A stretch of 64,000 nt of DNA from Bacillota bacterium (lineage in GTDB: Bacteria; Bacillota; Limnochordia; DTU087). The notes under the pieces were generated by a model that saw nothing but the letters and a program-made list of their open reading frames with translations, was not told where the DNA came from and did not search any database. Of the stretch, positions 1 to 10,075 are shown piece by piece. The stretch spans positions 1-64,000 of the forward strand of contig JAAYQZ010000052.1 in assembly GCA_012519025.1 (NCBI GenBank). The letters run 5' to 3'. Made by a program: the position numbers and the translations under genes. Every line of letters starts with the position of its first letter. Positions within the stretch are counted from its first letter, which is position 1.

Positions 1-1
1 T

Positions 2-1339
2 CCTCTTACCGGCGAACATTTTGATGGGCATGATTATATTCCCGATGCTGTGGCCCTCGATGCTGCGGCAGTTTTAGTGCAGGAGAGTCAGGCAAAGCAG
101 GTGGTGACTGCCCTTAACGCCCGAAACATAAGAGCGGAAACTGCAATCATTAGTGTGACACACACATTGCGGGCTTTGCAGGACTTAGCTCGGGAATATC
201 GCAATCTGTTTGATGTTCCTTTAATTGCCGTTACCGGCAGCACAGGTAAAACCACTACAAAAGATATGATCGCAAGCATTTTAAAGGAAATGGGCTCTGT
301 AAACAAATCTCCCGAAAACTTCAATAACGAGATCGGGCTGCCCCTCGCTTTGTTACAATTTGATGAGATGCATAACTACGGGGTTGTAGAGATGGGTATG
401 CGGGGACTTGGACAAATTGAGGAATTGACAAAGATTGCCAAACCTCAAGTAGGGGTAATTACGAACGTTGATGTAGTACATATTGAGCTTTTGGGTAGTT
501 TGAGCAATATTGCCGCAGCCAAGGAAGAGCTTTTAATAAACATGCCATTAGAAGGTGTGGTAGTATTAAACGCCGATGATGATCTAGTCCGGCAGATGGG
601 GGCAGACTGTGAAAAGATGAACATAGTGTATTATGGTTACCAACAACCAAAACCGGCATGTCCCTCAACGGCAAAATATGTAACGGCCCAAAATATCGCT
701 CAAAAAGGTGAAGCTGGCATAAGTTTTAAGCTTTGCTGTGAGGGGCAGATTGTGGACATTAAAGTACCTTTGCCCGGTCTTTACCAAGTGCATAACGCTT
801 TAGCTGCGGCAGCTGCCTGTATGGCTGTAGGTGCCGGACTGGAACACGTGCAGGCGGGGTTGGCCAATGTTGAGCTATCCGGCATGAGGATGGAACAGAT
901 ACAATTGGCCTGCGGTGGATTGCTTATTAATGATGCATATAATGCGAACCCCACCGCGATGGAAGCTGCACTCGAGACCACTGAAATTGTTGCAGCAGGT
1001 AGGGCATTTGGTTTCATATTAGGTGATATGTTGGAGTTGGGTCATTTATCTAAACAGGCCCATTATGATATAGGCCAAAAAGCTGCCGCCTTTTTACCAA
1101 ACTATTTAATCACTGTTGGAGAAAATGCCAAAGAGATTGCTCGAGGTGCCCGGGATCAAGGTATGGACAAGGACAGCATCATCGAGTGCTCTGATTACAA
1201 GACTGCACAAAATGCGGCTTGCAGCAGGGTTCGGCCCGGGGAAGTCGTGCTTGTGAAAGGCTCAAGGGGCATGGCACTGGAGCATGTAGTCTGGGCTTTG
1301 AGACAGCAGGTTGATGATGCAGGGGGGAGATGGGATTGA
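2..1339 (+). CDS. murF: UDP-MurNAc-tripeptide:D-Ala-D-Ala ligase MurF (5' partial)
   Basis: MurF adds D-alanyl-D-alanine to UDP-MurNAc-tripeptide in the cytoplasm, the last soluble step of the peptidoglycan stem peptide. The reading frame is open to the window edge, and residues before the first in-window GTG (position 50) already match the MurF N-terminal domain (FDGHDYIP), so the true start lies outside. About 445 residues are visible. The Mur-ligase P-loop GSTGKTTTK is near visible residue 79, followed by the EMGMRG segment and the C-terminal NDAYNANP motif. The stop codon overlaps the next gene, mraY, by about 10 bases, which implies one transcript and translational coupling. Confidence 0.95.
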   Translation, partial: PLTGEHFDGHDYIPDAVALDAAAVLVQESQAKQVVTALNARNIRAETAIISVTHTLRALQDLAREYRNLFDVPLIAVTGSTGKTTTKDMIASILKEMGSVNKSPENFNNEIGLPLALLQFDEMHNYGVVEMGMRGLGQIEELTKIAKPQVGVITNVDVVHIELLGSLSNIAAAKEELLINMPLEGVVVLNADDDLVRQMGADCEKMNIVYYGYQQPKPACPSTAKYVTAQNIAQKGEAGISFKLCCEGQIVDIKVPLPGLYQVHNALAAAAACMAVGAGLEHVQAGLANVELSGMRMEQIQLACGGLLINDAYNANPTAMEAALETTEIVAAGRAFGFILGDMLELGHLSKQAHYDIGQKAAAFLPNYLITVGENAKEIARGARDQGMDKDSIIECSDYKTAQNAACSRVRPGEVVLVKGSRGMALEHVVWALRQQVDDAGGRWD

Positions 1340-2313
1340 TAGTAATGAGCCTTTATGGGGCGCTCTTGGCCTTTACCATTGCATTATTGGCCGGACCCCA
1401 TGTAATTGGCTATTTACATAGGCTCCGTTTCGGGCAAAATGTTAGGACCGATGGACCCAAAACACATTTAAAAAAAGCAGGCACTCCCACCATGGGGGGA
1501 GTTTTGATTGTCTTTGCTGCCACAATCAGCATTTTAGTTTTGGCTCCAAATCATATGGATGTGCGCTACTGCCTTTTGGCTACACTGGGGTTTGCACTGA
1601 TTGGGTTTGTTGATGATTTCATTAGTGTTGTTGCCAAAAGGCCGTTAGGGTTGAAGGCAAGGTATAAATTTATCGGGCAGCTTTTGGTAGGCTTGGCAGT
1701 CAGTCTCCATGCAGTGGGTTCCCCCCACATAGGTACCGATATGTTGGTGCCTTTTACGACCTTCAGTATTACACTACCCTTGTGGGCATTTGTCCTGTTC
1801 GCCGTTTTGACTATGGTAGGAGCTGCCAATGCTGTCAATTTTACCGACGGCTTGGATGGTTTGGCGGCAGGCACAACGGCAGTGGCAGCTGTTAGTTATG
1901 CTCTTATATGCATTGGCCTGGGGAAGTGGGAATTGGCCGCTTTTGCCGGCACTATTGCCGGGGCATGTTTGGGATTCACTTGGTTTAACGCCCATCCGGC
2001 CCAAGTAATAATGGGTGACACCGGTTCTTTGGGGTTGGGTGCTGCTTTGGGGGCTTTGGCGGTTGTTACCGGAACTGAACTGTTTTTGGTTATCATTGGT
2101 GGAGTTTTTGTTATAGAAACAATGTCAGTTATACTGCAAGTTGGATATTTCCGTCTAACTGGAGGCAAACGCATCTTTAAGATGAGCCCCTTACATCATC
2201 ACTTTGAACTTCTGGGCTGGCCTGAAAGCAAGGTGGTTTTCCGTTTTTGGATCTTGGCTTTTGTATTTGCCCTATTAGGGTTGGCGGGATTTTCCACCGG
2301 CCTTGTGTTGTGA
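1330..2313 (+). CDS. mraY: Phospho-MurNAc-pentapeptide translocase MraY
   Basis: MraY is an integral membrane enzyme that transfers phospho-MurNAc-pentapeptide to undecaprenyl phosphate, giving lipid I. The 327-residue protein has about ten hydrophobic segments and the family's acidic motifs: FVDDF, NFTDGLDGLA, GDTGSLGLG, and the histidine stretch PLHHHFEL near the end. The ATG at 1330 directly abuts a GGGGGGAG site, so an in-frame TTG at 1336 with better spacing is a possible true start. In most Bacillota murD follows mraY; here the next gene is an ftsW/spoVE homologue. Confidence 0.96.
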   Translation: MGLIVMSLYGALLAFTIALLAGPHVIGYLHRLRFGQNVRTDGPKTHLKKAGTPTMGGVLIVFAATISILVLAPNHMDVRYCLLATLGFALIGFVDDFISVVAKRPLGLKARYKFIGQLLVGLAVSLHAVGSPHIGTDMLVPFTTFSITLPLWAFVLFAVLTMVGAANAVNFTDGLDGLAAGTTAVAAVSYALICIGLGKWELAAFAGTIAGACLGFTWFNAHPAQVIMGDTGSLGLGAALGALAVVTGTELFLVIIGGVFVIETMSVILQVGYFRLTGGKRIFKMSPLHHHFELLGWPESKVVFRFWILAFVFALLGLAGFSTGLVL

Positions 2314-2350
2314 AGTTGGGCTGCCGAAATAAAGCTAAGGGGGGAGTGCA

Positions 2351-3448
2351 GTGTCCCAAGGGACTCAGCGAATGCCGGATGTCCTTTTGTTTGCCGCGGC
2401 TTTTTTGTTAGTGGGTATTGGTTTGATTATGGTCTACAGTGCCAGCTCTGTTATGGCTTTGGCAGAAACAGGAGATAGCCTGCACTATTTAAAAAGGCAG
2501 TTGGTTGGTGTCGTAGTCGGTGTCATCGCGATGATTGTTGTTATGAGAGTCGATTACCGCTTGTACCAAAAGGTGGCAATATTGGGTGTAGCTGTGGCTT
2601 ATGTGCTGCTTGTAGTTGTGCTGCTTCAGGGCACTAAAATTGCCGGTTCACGCCGCTGGATCAATTTGGGCATTATCAATCTGCAGCCCTCTGAATTGGC
2701 GAAATTAGCCTTAGTCAATTTTACAGCCGCATTTGCGGCCTCAAGGCCTCAAGATATGCGGCGGTTTTGGAAAGGGTTGATGTGGCCCCTTGCAGTGACC
2801 GGTGGATTTTTTGTTTTGATCATGCTGGAACCGGATTTCGGTACAGCAGTTTCTATGGCCGGCACTAGTGTAGTTTTGCTGTTTGCCTGCGGGGTTCAGG
2901 CAAGCCATATAGTTGGTATAGGGGCTTTGGCACTCCCTTTGCTTGGGGTAATAATCTGGCTAGAACCTTACCGCTTGGAACGAATTTTGTCATTTATGGA
3001 TCCGTGGGCAGATCCCATGAACACAGGTTGGAACATTATCCAATCGCTTTTGGCCATCGGTTCCGGTGGGTTATTTGGCTTGGGCTTGGGCAGCAGTCGC
3101 CAAAAATTCTTTTATTTGCCGGAACAGCACACGGATTTTATCTTCGCCATTCTCAGTGAGGAGCTGGGGCTTTTGGGTGGTTTGATCACACTGTTGTTAT
3201 TTTTTCTATTGGCCTGGCGAGGCTATCGCACGGCATTAAAAGCCCCCGATCTGTTTGGTTGCTTCTTAGCAGTGGGCATAACTACCATGATCACACTGCA
3301 GGCAGTCTTAAATATGGGTGTTGTAAGTGGAATTTTGCCGGTGACAGGACTTACTTTGCCTTTCATTAGTTTTGGCAGCTCCTCTTTGGTCGTCACTCTT
3401 ATAGGTATAGGTATTTTATTAAATATCTCAAAGCATGAAACGGTCTAA
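2351..3448 (+). CDS. ftsW: SEDS peptidoglycan glycosyltransferase FtsW/SpoVE
   Basis: A polytopic SEDS-family protein that polymerises lipid II into glycan strands at the septum, working with a class B penicillin-binding protein. The 365-residue product has about ten membrane segments, the FMVYSAS-like N-terminal motif (MVYSASS), the EPDFGTA motif, and the extracytoplasmic loop YLPEQHTDFIF that is typical of FtsW and SpoVE. The GTG start follows a GGGGGAG site. Its position between mraY and murG matches spoVE of Bacillus; sequence alone cannot separate the vegetative FtsW role from the sporulation SpoVE role. Confidence 0.92.
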   Translation: MSQGTQRMPDVLLFAAAFLLVGIGLIMVYSASSVMALAETGDSLHYLKRQLVGVVVGVIAMIVVMRVDYRLYQKVAILGVAVAYVLLVVVLLQGTKIAGSRRWINLGIINLQPSELAKLALVNFTAAFAASRPQDMRRFWKGLMWPLAVTGGFFVLIMLEPDFGTAVSMAGTSVVLLFACGVQASHIVGIGALALPLLGVIIWLEPYRLERILSFMDPWADPMNTGWNIIQSLLAIGSGGLFGLGLGSSRQKFFYLPEQHTDFIFAILSEELGLLGGLITLLLFFLLAWRGYRTALKAPDLFGCFLAVGITTMITLQAVLNMGVVSGILPVTGLTLPFISFGSSSLVVTLIGIGILLNISKHETV

Positions 3449-3468
3449 CTTGCATAGGAGGTGTTTTA

Positions 3469-4602
3469 GTGCGGGTTCTTATCGCGGCAGGTGGAACCGG
3501 TGGCCACATCTATCCGGGGCTGACTATTGCAGATGAAATCAAGCGGCGCTTTCCCAAGGGCGAGATTGCTTTTGTTGGAACAAAGTACGGCCTGGAGACG
3601 AGCATTATTCCACGGGCAGGCCATCGGTTAGAACTGATCGAAGTCAAATACTTCGAAAGAAAACTGTCCTTAGACACATTGAGGACGTGTTTTGTGGCAG
3701 TAAAAGGTGTCAGCCAATCACTTGCATTGATGGGAAAATTTCAGCCGGATATAGTCATCGGCACCGGCGGGTATGTGGCAGGGCCGGTGCTTTTAGCAGC
3801 TGCTTTGCGCAGGATTCCAACACTCATACAAGAACAAAATGCATTCCCCGGGGCCACCAGCCGAATCCTCGGCAAGTTTGTTAATCTAGTTGCTTTGGGG
3901 TATGAAGAGGCAGACAAGTTTTTTCCGTCCCGAAAGGTTGTCGCAAGCGGCAATCCTATTCGACAAGAAATTGTCGAAGTCACAAAAAAAGAAGCCGTTG
4001 ATGCACTTGCTTTAGAGCCTGGGTTACCCACTGTAGTGGTTTTCGGCGGCAGCCAGGGTGGTCGAAGTATTAATCAAGCCATGGCAGAGTTGAGACCACG
4101 CCTTTTGGCACACTCAATTCAGGTAATTCACCAGACCGGCCAGCAAGCGTATCCCAGCACAGCGGAGGGGATCCTCACCAGGCTGGGAAAGCCGATACCA
4201 AGTCCCTTACCGGATATGGTACAGGAAGGTCGTATCCGCACAGTTCCATACATTTACGATATGCCGGCAGCCTTAGCTGCCAGCGATCTAGTAGTGGGAA
4301 GAGCTGGTGCCATCTCTTTAGCAGAGATTGCAGCAAGGGGCCTTCCTGCTGTTTTGATTCCTTTTCCCTACGCCGCTGCCAACCATCAAGAAAAAAATGC
4401 GCGGGTGTTTGAAAATGCCGGTGCCGCCAAAGTCTTGCTAGATAAAGATGTAAGCGGCAAAAGCCTGGGAGATCTGGTTTTCGAATTATTAAATAATAGG
4501 GCTCAGCTCGCAAAAATGGCCGCGGCCAGCAAATCTCTGGGCCGAATCAGTGCTGCTGAAGCAGTGGTTGATCAAATAGAGGAGCTGATCAGGCCGGTTT
4601 GA
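3469..4602 (+). CDS. murG: Lipid II synthase MurG
   Basis: MurG is a peripheral membrane GT-B glycosyltransferase that adds GlcNAc to lipid I to form lipid II. The glycine-rich donor motif GGTGGHIYPGL starts at residue 8, IQEQNAFPG lies mid-domain, and the second-domain motifs GGSQGG and AGAISLAE are present. Length (377 residues) is normal. The GTG start follows AGGAGG 7 bases upstream. It ends 175 bases before murA, a gap that holds a stem-loop rather than a gene. Confidence 0.96.
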   Translation: MRVLIAAGGTGGHIYPGLTIADEIKRRFPKGEIAFVGTKYGLETSIIPRAGHRLELIEVKYFERKLSLDTLRTCFVAVKGVSQSLALMGKFQPDIVIGTGGYVAGPVLLAAALRRIPTLIQEQNAFPGATSRILGKFVNLVALGYEEADKFFPSRKVVASGNPIRQEIVEVTKKEAVDALALEPGLPTVVVFGGSQGGRSINQAMAELRPRLLAHSIQVIHQTGQQAYPSTAEGILTRLGKPIPSPLPDMVQEGRIRTVPYIYDMPAALAASDLVVGRAGAISLAEIAARGLPAVLIPFPYAAANHQEKNARVFENAGAAKVLLDKDVSGKSLGDLVFELLNNRAQLAKMAAASKSLGRISAAEAVVDQIEELIRPV

Positions 4603-4653
4603 GGCTTAAATCCCGGGGAATGGGGCACAACACAAGACCTTTGCATATCATGT

Positions 4654-4699
4654 AGTATCTCTGCCTGAGGTTTTTGGGCAAACCGTAGATAGAGATACT
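4654..4699 (+). other. Nested inverted repeat between murG and murA
   Basis: The outer arms AGTATCTCT (4654-4662) and AGAGATACT (4691-4699) are perfect complements. Inside them GGTTT (4669-4673) pairs with AAACC (4680-4684). RNA from this gap would fold into a stem with an internal loop. There is no immediate U tract, so it is not a standard terminator; it could be a processing or regulatory site separating the murG and murA parts of the transcript. Confidence 0.4.
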
Positions 4700-4777
4700 C
4701 CGTGGCGCAGGGGTTTTTATCATTTTAGGCTTGCCGCGGGATCTCTTTAGCCAAAGGGAAGGCTGGGTGATGGACAT

Positions 4778-6028
4778 ATGTCAGTAATTCGAGTCTGTGG
4801 CGGTAGATCACTGCAGGGGTATATACCGATCAGTGGTGCTAAGAATGCAGTTTTGAAGCTCATGGCGGCCGCTTTGATGGCCCCCGGTTCTTATGTGATC
4901 CGCAATGTTCCCGCAATCCAAGATGTGTTTACTATGGTTGATTTACTTGAAACCTTAGGAGCTAAGGTGGATTTTAAGGATTCTATTTTAAAGATCCTGG
5001 TGGGAGAGGAAATTGGTGAAGAGGCACCACATGATGTCGTGCGGAAAATGCGTGCATCAATCCAGGTAATGGGTCCTTTGCTGGCCCGGCTTAAAAGAGT
5101 TAAAGTGTCGCTGCCGGGGGGATGTGCCATTGGCGAAAGGCCCATTGATTTTCATTTGAAAGGTTTGTATCAACTGGGAGCCAAAATTCATGAAGAATGC
5201 GGGTACATCTATGCCGAGACCAAGGGGCTTGTAGGTGCGGACATCCAGCTTGATTATCCAAGTGTGGGGGCTACAGAAAATTTAATGATGGCAGCAGCCC
5301 TAGCCAAAGGGACAACTCAGCTGCGCAATGTGGCCCGTGAACCGGAGATTGTAGAGGTACAAAACTTCCTCAACCGTATGGGGGCCAGCATTCGAGGGGC
5401 AGGAACCGATGTTATCCGCATTGAAGGCGTAGATGAGCTTCGGGGAGCGGATCATACCGTTATACCCGATCGCATTGAAGCGGGAACCTATCTGATTGCA
5501 GCAGCCATATGCGGTGGCTCCGTGACGTTAGGACCTGTCATACCACAACACTTAGCCGGTTTGACGGCAAAACTTAAGGAAATAGGGATTTATATCAAGA
5601 CCGAAAATGATCAAATTCGGGTGGAGTCGGATGGCAAGTACACAACTAGCAATTTTCAGTCTTTACCCTACCCCGGATTCCCAACCGATCTTCTTCCTCA
5701 AGCAATGGCCCTAATGACCACTGGGATTGGGACTAGTATCATTAAAGAAATGGTCTATTCAAATCGCTTTAAGCAGGTGAGTGAGCTGAGGCGCATGGGG
5801 GCCAAAATTGTAGTGGCAGACAGAACAGCAATTGTTCAAGGTGTGCCTTACCTGAGGGGTGCGGAAGTTGTAGTGTCTGATTTAAGGGCAGGAGCTGCTT
5901 TGGTGATAGCAGGTCTTAAAGCTGAAGGTGTGACTCTTATTCAAGACAGCGGCCATTTGAAACGAGGTTATGACAATTTAGTTCGAAAACTTCAAGCAGT
6001 GGGCGCCGACATTTCCCAACCGATGTAA
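4778..6028 (+). CDS. murA: UDP-GlcNAc 1-carboxyvinyltransferase MurA
   Basis: MurA catalyses the first committed step of peptidoglycan synthesis, adding enolpyruvate from PEP to UDP-GlcNAc. The active-site lysine is in SGAKNA (K22), and the catalytic and fosfomycin-target cysteine is in PGGCAIGERP (C116), so a fosfomycin-sensitive enzyme is predicted. Length (416 residues) is normal. An ATG start lies after a purine-rich GAAGG site. In many Bacillota murB occupies this slot between murG and divIB; finding murA here is a variant of the cluster. Confidence 0.96.
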   Translation: MSVIRVCGGRSLQGYIPISGAKNAVLKLMAAALMAPGSYVIRNVPAIQDVFTMVDLLETLGAKVDFKDSILKILVGEEIGEEAPHDVVRKMRASIQVMGPLLARLKRVKVSLPGGCAIGERPIDFHLKGLYQLGAKIHEECGYIYAETKGLVGADIQLDYPSVGATENLMMAAALAKGTTQLRNVAREPEIVEVQNFLNRMGASIRGAGTDVIRIEGVDELRGADHTVIPDRIEAGTYLIAAAICGGSVTLGPVIPQHLAGLTAKLKEIGIYIKTENDQIRVESDGKYTTSNFQSLPYPGFPTDLLPQAMALMTTGIGTSIIKEMVYSNRFKQVSELRRMGAKIVVADRTAIVQGVPYLRGAEVVVSDLRAGAALVIAGLKAEGVTLIQDSGHLKRGYDNLVRKLQAVGADISQPM

Positions 6029-6121
6029 AGCAAAATAAGGCTTTTGGCAGCAATTTTCTCCAATTCCTTTTCCCACCTATGATATAATTGAAATAGCAAT
6101 CTGCAGGGAAGCGGGAGAACT

Positions 6122-6832
6122 ATGCCTAAAAATTTGCGATCCTATTCAACGACAATCTCAGTGTTTGCGTTAATGTTAGTGATCGGCGCGTATGCTTTGC
6201 TTCATTCGCCGTTTTTCCTTGTCCAAAATATCCATGCCAGCGGTTCCAGCTATACTACAACACAGTTGGCTAAAATTGCCGGGATCGAGATCGGGACAAG
6301 CCTTTTGAAGCTCAATGTTGAGCTTGCCGAGAGCTATCTTGAGGAAGAGCCGATTATCTACAGAGCAATTGTCCGTCGCCACCTGCCGGGGACCGTTGTT
6401 ATTGAAGTTGAAGAGCGAACCCCGATTGCCGCTGTGCCCAACGGGTTGGAATTTTGGGGAGTTGCAGCTGATGGTACGGTTCTTGGCCCTTTGAACATGG
6501 CAGGAATAAGTTTACCGATAATCACCGGTGCTGATCCTAAAGAACTGGTAATTGGGCGTAAAAATCTCAGTGAGTTGGTAATGGGGGCCTCGATTTTGCA
6601 GGGGCTAGCACAGGGGATGCGGGATCAAATTTCCGAAGTCAATGTGGAAAGTCGGGATGGACTCCGTCTAATCTGCCGGAACTTGGTGCAGTTTTATCTT
6701 GGTGGACCGGGTCAGATGCAGGAGAAACTGCAGATAGTTGCTGCTTTTTTGCCGAAACTCGGCCAGGCAGCACCCCAGTCCGGTGCTTTCGTGGATGTTT
6801 CCAATCCAAACCGCCCCGTGGTGCGCAAATGA
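6122..6832 (+). CDS. ftsQ: Cell-division protein FtsQ/DivIB
   Basis: A bitopic division protein that bridges the cytoplasmic ring and the septal peptidoglycan synthases. It has a short cytoplasmic tail, one membrane segment (about residues 12-30) and then a POTRA domain (about 35-105) with the typical LxxxxVEERTPIA ending. The 236-residue length fits DivIB. A TATAAT-like box at 6083-6088 in the short gap after murA may start a transcript, but no convincing -35 is visible. Gene order murA-ftsQ-ftsA-ftsZ supports the call. Confidence 0.88.
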   Translation: MPKNLRSYSTTISVFALMLVIGAYALLHSPFFLVQNIHASGSSYTTTQLAKIAGIEIGTSLLKLNVELAESYLEEEPIIYRAIVRRHLPGTVVIEVEERTPIAAVPNGLEFWGVAADGTVLGPLNMAGISLPIITGADPKELVIGRKNLSELVMGASILQGLAQGMRDQISEVNVESRDGLRLICRNLVQFYLGGPGQMQEKLQIVAAFLPKLGQAAPQSGAFVDVSNPNRPVVRK

Positions 6833-6907
6833 TAATACTGATAAAAGCCCTTAGTGAGACTGGGTGAAAGAGGGAATTTGCCCACATCGTGGAACTAGAA
6901 AGCAAAG

Positions 6908-8146
6908 GTGAAAATCTTGGGTTCTGTTCATCCGGAAGCAGGACACACAATGTCTGCTATTGAAATAGGTACTTCAAAGGTAACTGTCCTTATAGCTGCT
7001 TTTGATTCAAAAGGTGCTGTTCAGATTCTGGGGGCAGGTAGAAGTTCGCATAATGCTGTGCATAGAGGCGCTGTGTTAGAGGAGTCCCAAGTTGTAGATG
7101 CGATCTCAGAGGCGATTATTAAGGCCGAAAGGATGGCTGCTGTTCCATTATCCAATCCGCTGGTGGGAATCCCGGGTACCCACATTTCAGCATTTGTGGC
7201 CGGCGGTTCTGTAACCATTACTCGCTTGGGCAGTAAAGTTCAGCCAGCTGATATTGATCGGGTAATTGAAGCGGCCAAAGCAAGGGCAGTGCCGCTGGGG
7301 CGTCGTATAATTGGCTATGAGATTCTAGAATTCACAGTAGATGATGTGCATCTTGCTGCTTCTCCACTGGGGCAGCAAGCCCGCTACTTAGGTGCAGATG
7401 TTCAGTTTGTAACTCTTTCACTGGCGGCCTTAGAGAGCTACCGTGCCTGTTTGGCCAAGGCCGGCCTAAAATCGGACAAGATTATACCCTCCAGTATTGC
7501 AGCTTCTTATAGTGTTTTAACTCTAAAAGAGCGAGCAGAAGGAGTTATTTTAGTTGACGTGGGGGCAGGTTTGTGCGAGTTTGCGGTATATAAAGATGCC
7601 ATATTGCAGGATTTAGGTTGTTTACCGGTAGGGACCGAAAATTTTATTCAAGATTTGATTGTGGGTTTGAATATTACGAAAGATGAGGCAAGACACCTTT
7701 TACAAACTGTAGGTTTAAGGCCTGCCCAGGGGCTGGAGCATGTTGGGACCAAACTAGCACCTGGGGTTAGCTCGGAAGTGCTAGAAGGTTGCAATAGGAT
7801 TTTGGCGGCCAGAGGCGAAGAGATCTGGCAGCTGATTAATGAGGCAGTGACTAATGTAAATTTAGGTCGCAGCAGGCCGAAATACGTCAAATTGGTCGGT
7901 GGAGGGGCGTTGGTGCCCGGATTTAGAGAGCTTGGCACAGCGATTATGGATAGTTCTATTGAAGTGGCGCAACCGGCGAGCGTGGCTGGCTTACCCGAGG
8001 CTTGGCAAAATCCAAGCTCAGCTGTTTGTGTAGGTTTGATTTCGCACCAGATAGATGGGTTAGCGAAGTCGGCGGGGGATATAAAACAATCCGGAATGAT
8101 ACACGTGCCATGGCAAAAGATACGGACTTGGCTGGGGTTCCAGTAG
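6908..8146 (+). CDS. ftsA: Cell-division actin homologue FtsA
   Basis: FtsA tethers FtsZ filaments to the membrane. The actin-fold phosphate motifs are visible: [13 protein letters not shown] at the N-terminus, [16 protein letters not shown] mid-protein, and [10 protein letters not shown] toward the end. The last residues ([14 protein letters not shown]) form a short amphipathic helix like the membrane-targeting tail of FtsA. The GTG at 6908 is used because of the AAAGG just upstream; an ATG at 6950 sits closer to the conserved core and is an alternative start. It precedes ftsZ by 43 bases. Confidence 0.88.
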   Translation: MKILGSVHPEAGHTMSAIEIGTSKVTVLIAAFDSKGAVQILGAGRSSHNAVHRGAVLEESQVVDAISEAIIKAERMAAVPLSNPLVGIPGTHISAFVAGGSVTITRLGSKVQPADIDRVIEAAKARAVPLGRRIIGYEILEFTVDDVHLAASPLGQQARYLGADVQFVTLSLAALESYRACLAKAGLKSDKIIPSSIAASYSVLTLKERAEGVILVDVGAGLCEFAVYKDAILQDLGCLPVGTENFIQDLIVGLNITKDEARHLLQTVGLRPAQGLEHVGTKLAPGVSSEVLEGCNRILAARGEEIWQLINEAVTNVNLGRSRPKYVKLVGGGALVPGFRELGTAIMDSSIEVAQPASVAGLPEAWQNPSSAVCVGLISHQIDGLAKSAGDIKQSGMIHVPWQKIRTWLGFQ

Positions 8147-8189
8147 TAAAGCTGCCGGTGGTTCCGGTTGGTGGGAGGTAGAGAGGGAC

Positions 8190-9254
8190 ATGTTCGAATT
8201 CGATATGGAGAATGGGCAATTTGCCGATATTAAGGTAGTAGGAGTTGGCGGAGGTGGCAACAATGCCATCAACCGCATGATTGAAGCGGAATTGCGAGGT
8301 GTGCAATTTATAGCACTGAATACAGACGCACAATCCTTACTACTGTCCAACGCCAGCCATAAAGTCCAAATGGGAGAAAAACTTACAAAAGGCTTAGGTG
8401 CTGGTTCTAACCCCGAGATAGGGCAGAAGGCAGCAGAAGAGAGCCGAGATGAAGTTAAAGATTTGTTGGCCGGTGCCGACATGGTGTTTATCACGGCAGG
8501 CATGGGCGGTGGGACCGGTACGGGTGGTGCACCTATAGTAGCAGAACTGGCCAGAGAAGTGGCGGCATTGACTGTGGGTGTTGTGACGAAACCATTTACT
8601 TTTGAAGGCAAACGCCGTATGAAACAGGCTGAAGAGGGGATTTTGGCGTTAAAAGACAAAGTGGACACCTTAATTACCATTCCAAACGATCGCTTGCTGC
8701 AGGTGGCAGAAAAGAAAACCTCAATCATAGAGGCATTTCGCATGGCAGATGAGGTCCTGCTGCACGGTGTTAGGGGGATTGCTAATTTAATTACTGTACC
8801 CGGTTTGATCAATCTGGACTTTGCCGATGTGCGCACGATTATGACCAACGCAGGATCGGCTTTAATGGGTCTGGGGTATGCCAGCGGCGAAAACAGGGCT
8901 GCTAAAGCTGCAAATATGGCTATTTCGAGTCCCCTTTTGGAGGCTTCCATTGAAGGGGCTAAAGGCATTTTACTAAATATTACGGGGAACTCTTCATTGG
9001 GCTTGTTCGAAGTCAACGAAGCCGCAGAGTTAATTGCAGCTGCAGCCGATAGTGATGCCAATATTATTTTTGGTGCTGTTATCGATGAGGATATCAAAGA
9101 TGAAATCCGTGTTACAGTGATCGCAACCGGATTCGATGAAAAAGCCGGCTCTAAAATGGGATTAGCTGAACGGCAAGCAAAGCAAGATGAGTTCGATATC
9201 AAGCCATTTGCCACCGATGATCTTGATATACCAGCTTTTCTGCGGCGCAAATAA
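8190..9254 (+). CDS. ftsZ: Cell-division GTPase FtsZ
   Basis: FtsZ is the tubulin-like GTPase that forms the cytokinetic ring. The tubulin signature GGGTGTG is present (in [12 protein letters not shown], about residue 106), with NTDAQ and the NxxD T7 region. The C-terminal peptide [11 protein letters not shown], which binds FtsA and SepF, is intact, and the linker before it is short, so the protein is compact at 354 residues. The ATG follows GGGAGGTAGAGAGG. A 409-residue open frame on the opposite strand across this gene is a shadow of it. Confidence 0.98.
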   Translation: MFEFDMENGQFADIKVVGVGGGGNNAINRMIEAELRGVQFIALNTDAQSLLLSNASHKVQMGEKLTKGLGAGSNPEIGQKAAEESRDEVKDLLAGADMVFITAGMGGGTGTGGAPIVAELAREVAALTVGVVTKPFTFEGKRRMKQAEEGILALKDKVDTLITIPNDRLLQVAEKKTSIIEAFRMADEVLLHGVRGIANLITVPGLINLDFADVRTIMTNAGSALMGLGYASGENRAAKAANMAISSPLLEASIEGAKGILLNITGNSSLGLFEVNEAAELIAAAADSDANIIFGAVIDEDIKDEIRVTVIATGFDEKAGSKMGLAERQAKQDEFDIKPFATDDLDIPAFLRRK

Positions 9255-9290
9255 ATACTTGATGGGGAAACCCAGACAACGGCAATCAAG

Positions 9291-9303
9291 GGGGATTTTC
9301 CCC
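9291..9303. terminator. Small palindrome between convergent ftsZ and sigE
   Basis: GGGGATTTTCCCC is a self-complementary hairpin in the 74-base gap where ftsZ and sigE converge. It has short A/T flanks on both sides but no long T tract. It may act as a weak bidirectional terminator. Confidence 0.3.
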
Positions 9304-9328
9304 TATTAAAAGCTGGGATGCCGAAGGG

Positions 9329-10075
9329 CTACTGCATCTTTTTGATTTCCCGTCTCAGCTTTTTTAGTATGCGTTTTTCCAACCGTGAAATGTATGATTG
9401 GGAAATACCTAAACAATCGGCCACCTCTTTTTGGGTTTTTTCAATACCATCTTCCAGCCCAAAGCGAAGTTTCATTATCTTGGTTTCTCGGGGATTGAGC
9501 CTTTTTAACGCACTGATCAATAAGGCTCGATCTACTTCTTCCTCAATTCCTTTTGTAACGTTGCTTTCTACACCTAGGATATCAATCCAGCCGATTTCGT
9601 TGCCGTCGTAATCGGTGTGCAGCGGCTCTTCTAAGGATACCTCCAGCCTGGTTTTATTGTTGCGGCGCAAAAACATGCGGATTTCGTTGTCTATACATTT
9701 TGAGGCGTAAGTGGCTAGCTTTACATTCCTGCCCGGGTCAAAAGTGTTGACAGCCTTAATCAAACCTATCGATCCAATCGAAATCAGATCTTCCATCCCG
9801 ACTCCCGAGCTTTCAAACTTGCGGGCTATATAGACAACCAATCGGAGGTTGCGCTCAATTAAGGTGGTCTTTACGTTTTTGTCGCCGGTCCCCAGTAAAT
9901 CCAACAACTCCCTTTCTTCATCGGCGTTTAAAGGTGGGGGCAGCACTTCATTACTGCCAATATAATAGATTCTCTTGGGTCTTAAGCCCAATCTTCGACA
10001 GATCTGAAACAGTTTAAGCCGCAGATTTAACAGCAGCTGCACATAGATATGCTTCAATGCCGCTCTCCTCCTCAA
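9329..10075 (-). CDS. sigE: Sporulation sigma factor pro-sigma-E
   Basis: Sigma-E directs early mother-cell transcription during sporulation and is made as an inactive membrane-associated precursor. The 248-residue product has a basic, amphipathic N-terminal pro-sequence before [13 protein letters not shown], then region 2 ([34 protein letters not shown]) and region 4 ([20 protein letters not shown]). These match Bacillus SigE closely, with about ten extra residues in the pro-region. Its start meets the spoIIGA stop, so the two are cotranscribed. Unlike the usual arrangement, the pair faces ftsZ and points away from sigG. Confidence 0.95.
   Translation of the reverse strand: MRRRAALKHIYVQLLLNLRLKLFQICRRLGLRPKRIYYIGSNEVLPPPLNADEERELLDLLGTGDKNVKTTLIERNLRLVVYIARKFESSGVGMEDLISIGSIGLIKAVNTFDPGRNVKLATYASKCIDNEIRMFLRRNNKTRLEVSLEEPLHTDYDGNEIGWIDILGVESNVTKGIEEEVDRALLISALKRLNPRETKIMKLRFGLEDGIEKTQKEVADCLGISQSYISRLEKRILKKLRREIKKMQ

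Noticed and set aside
8060-9289. A 409-residue open frame on the minus strand opposite ftsZ
   Set aside because: It runs antisense to a certain ftsZ, is low-complexity in Ser/Ala, has no recognisable domain, and reflects the codon pattern of the sense gene.
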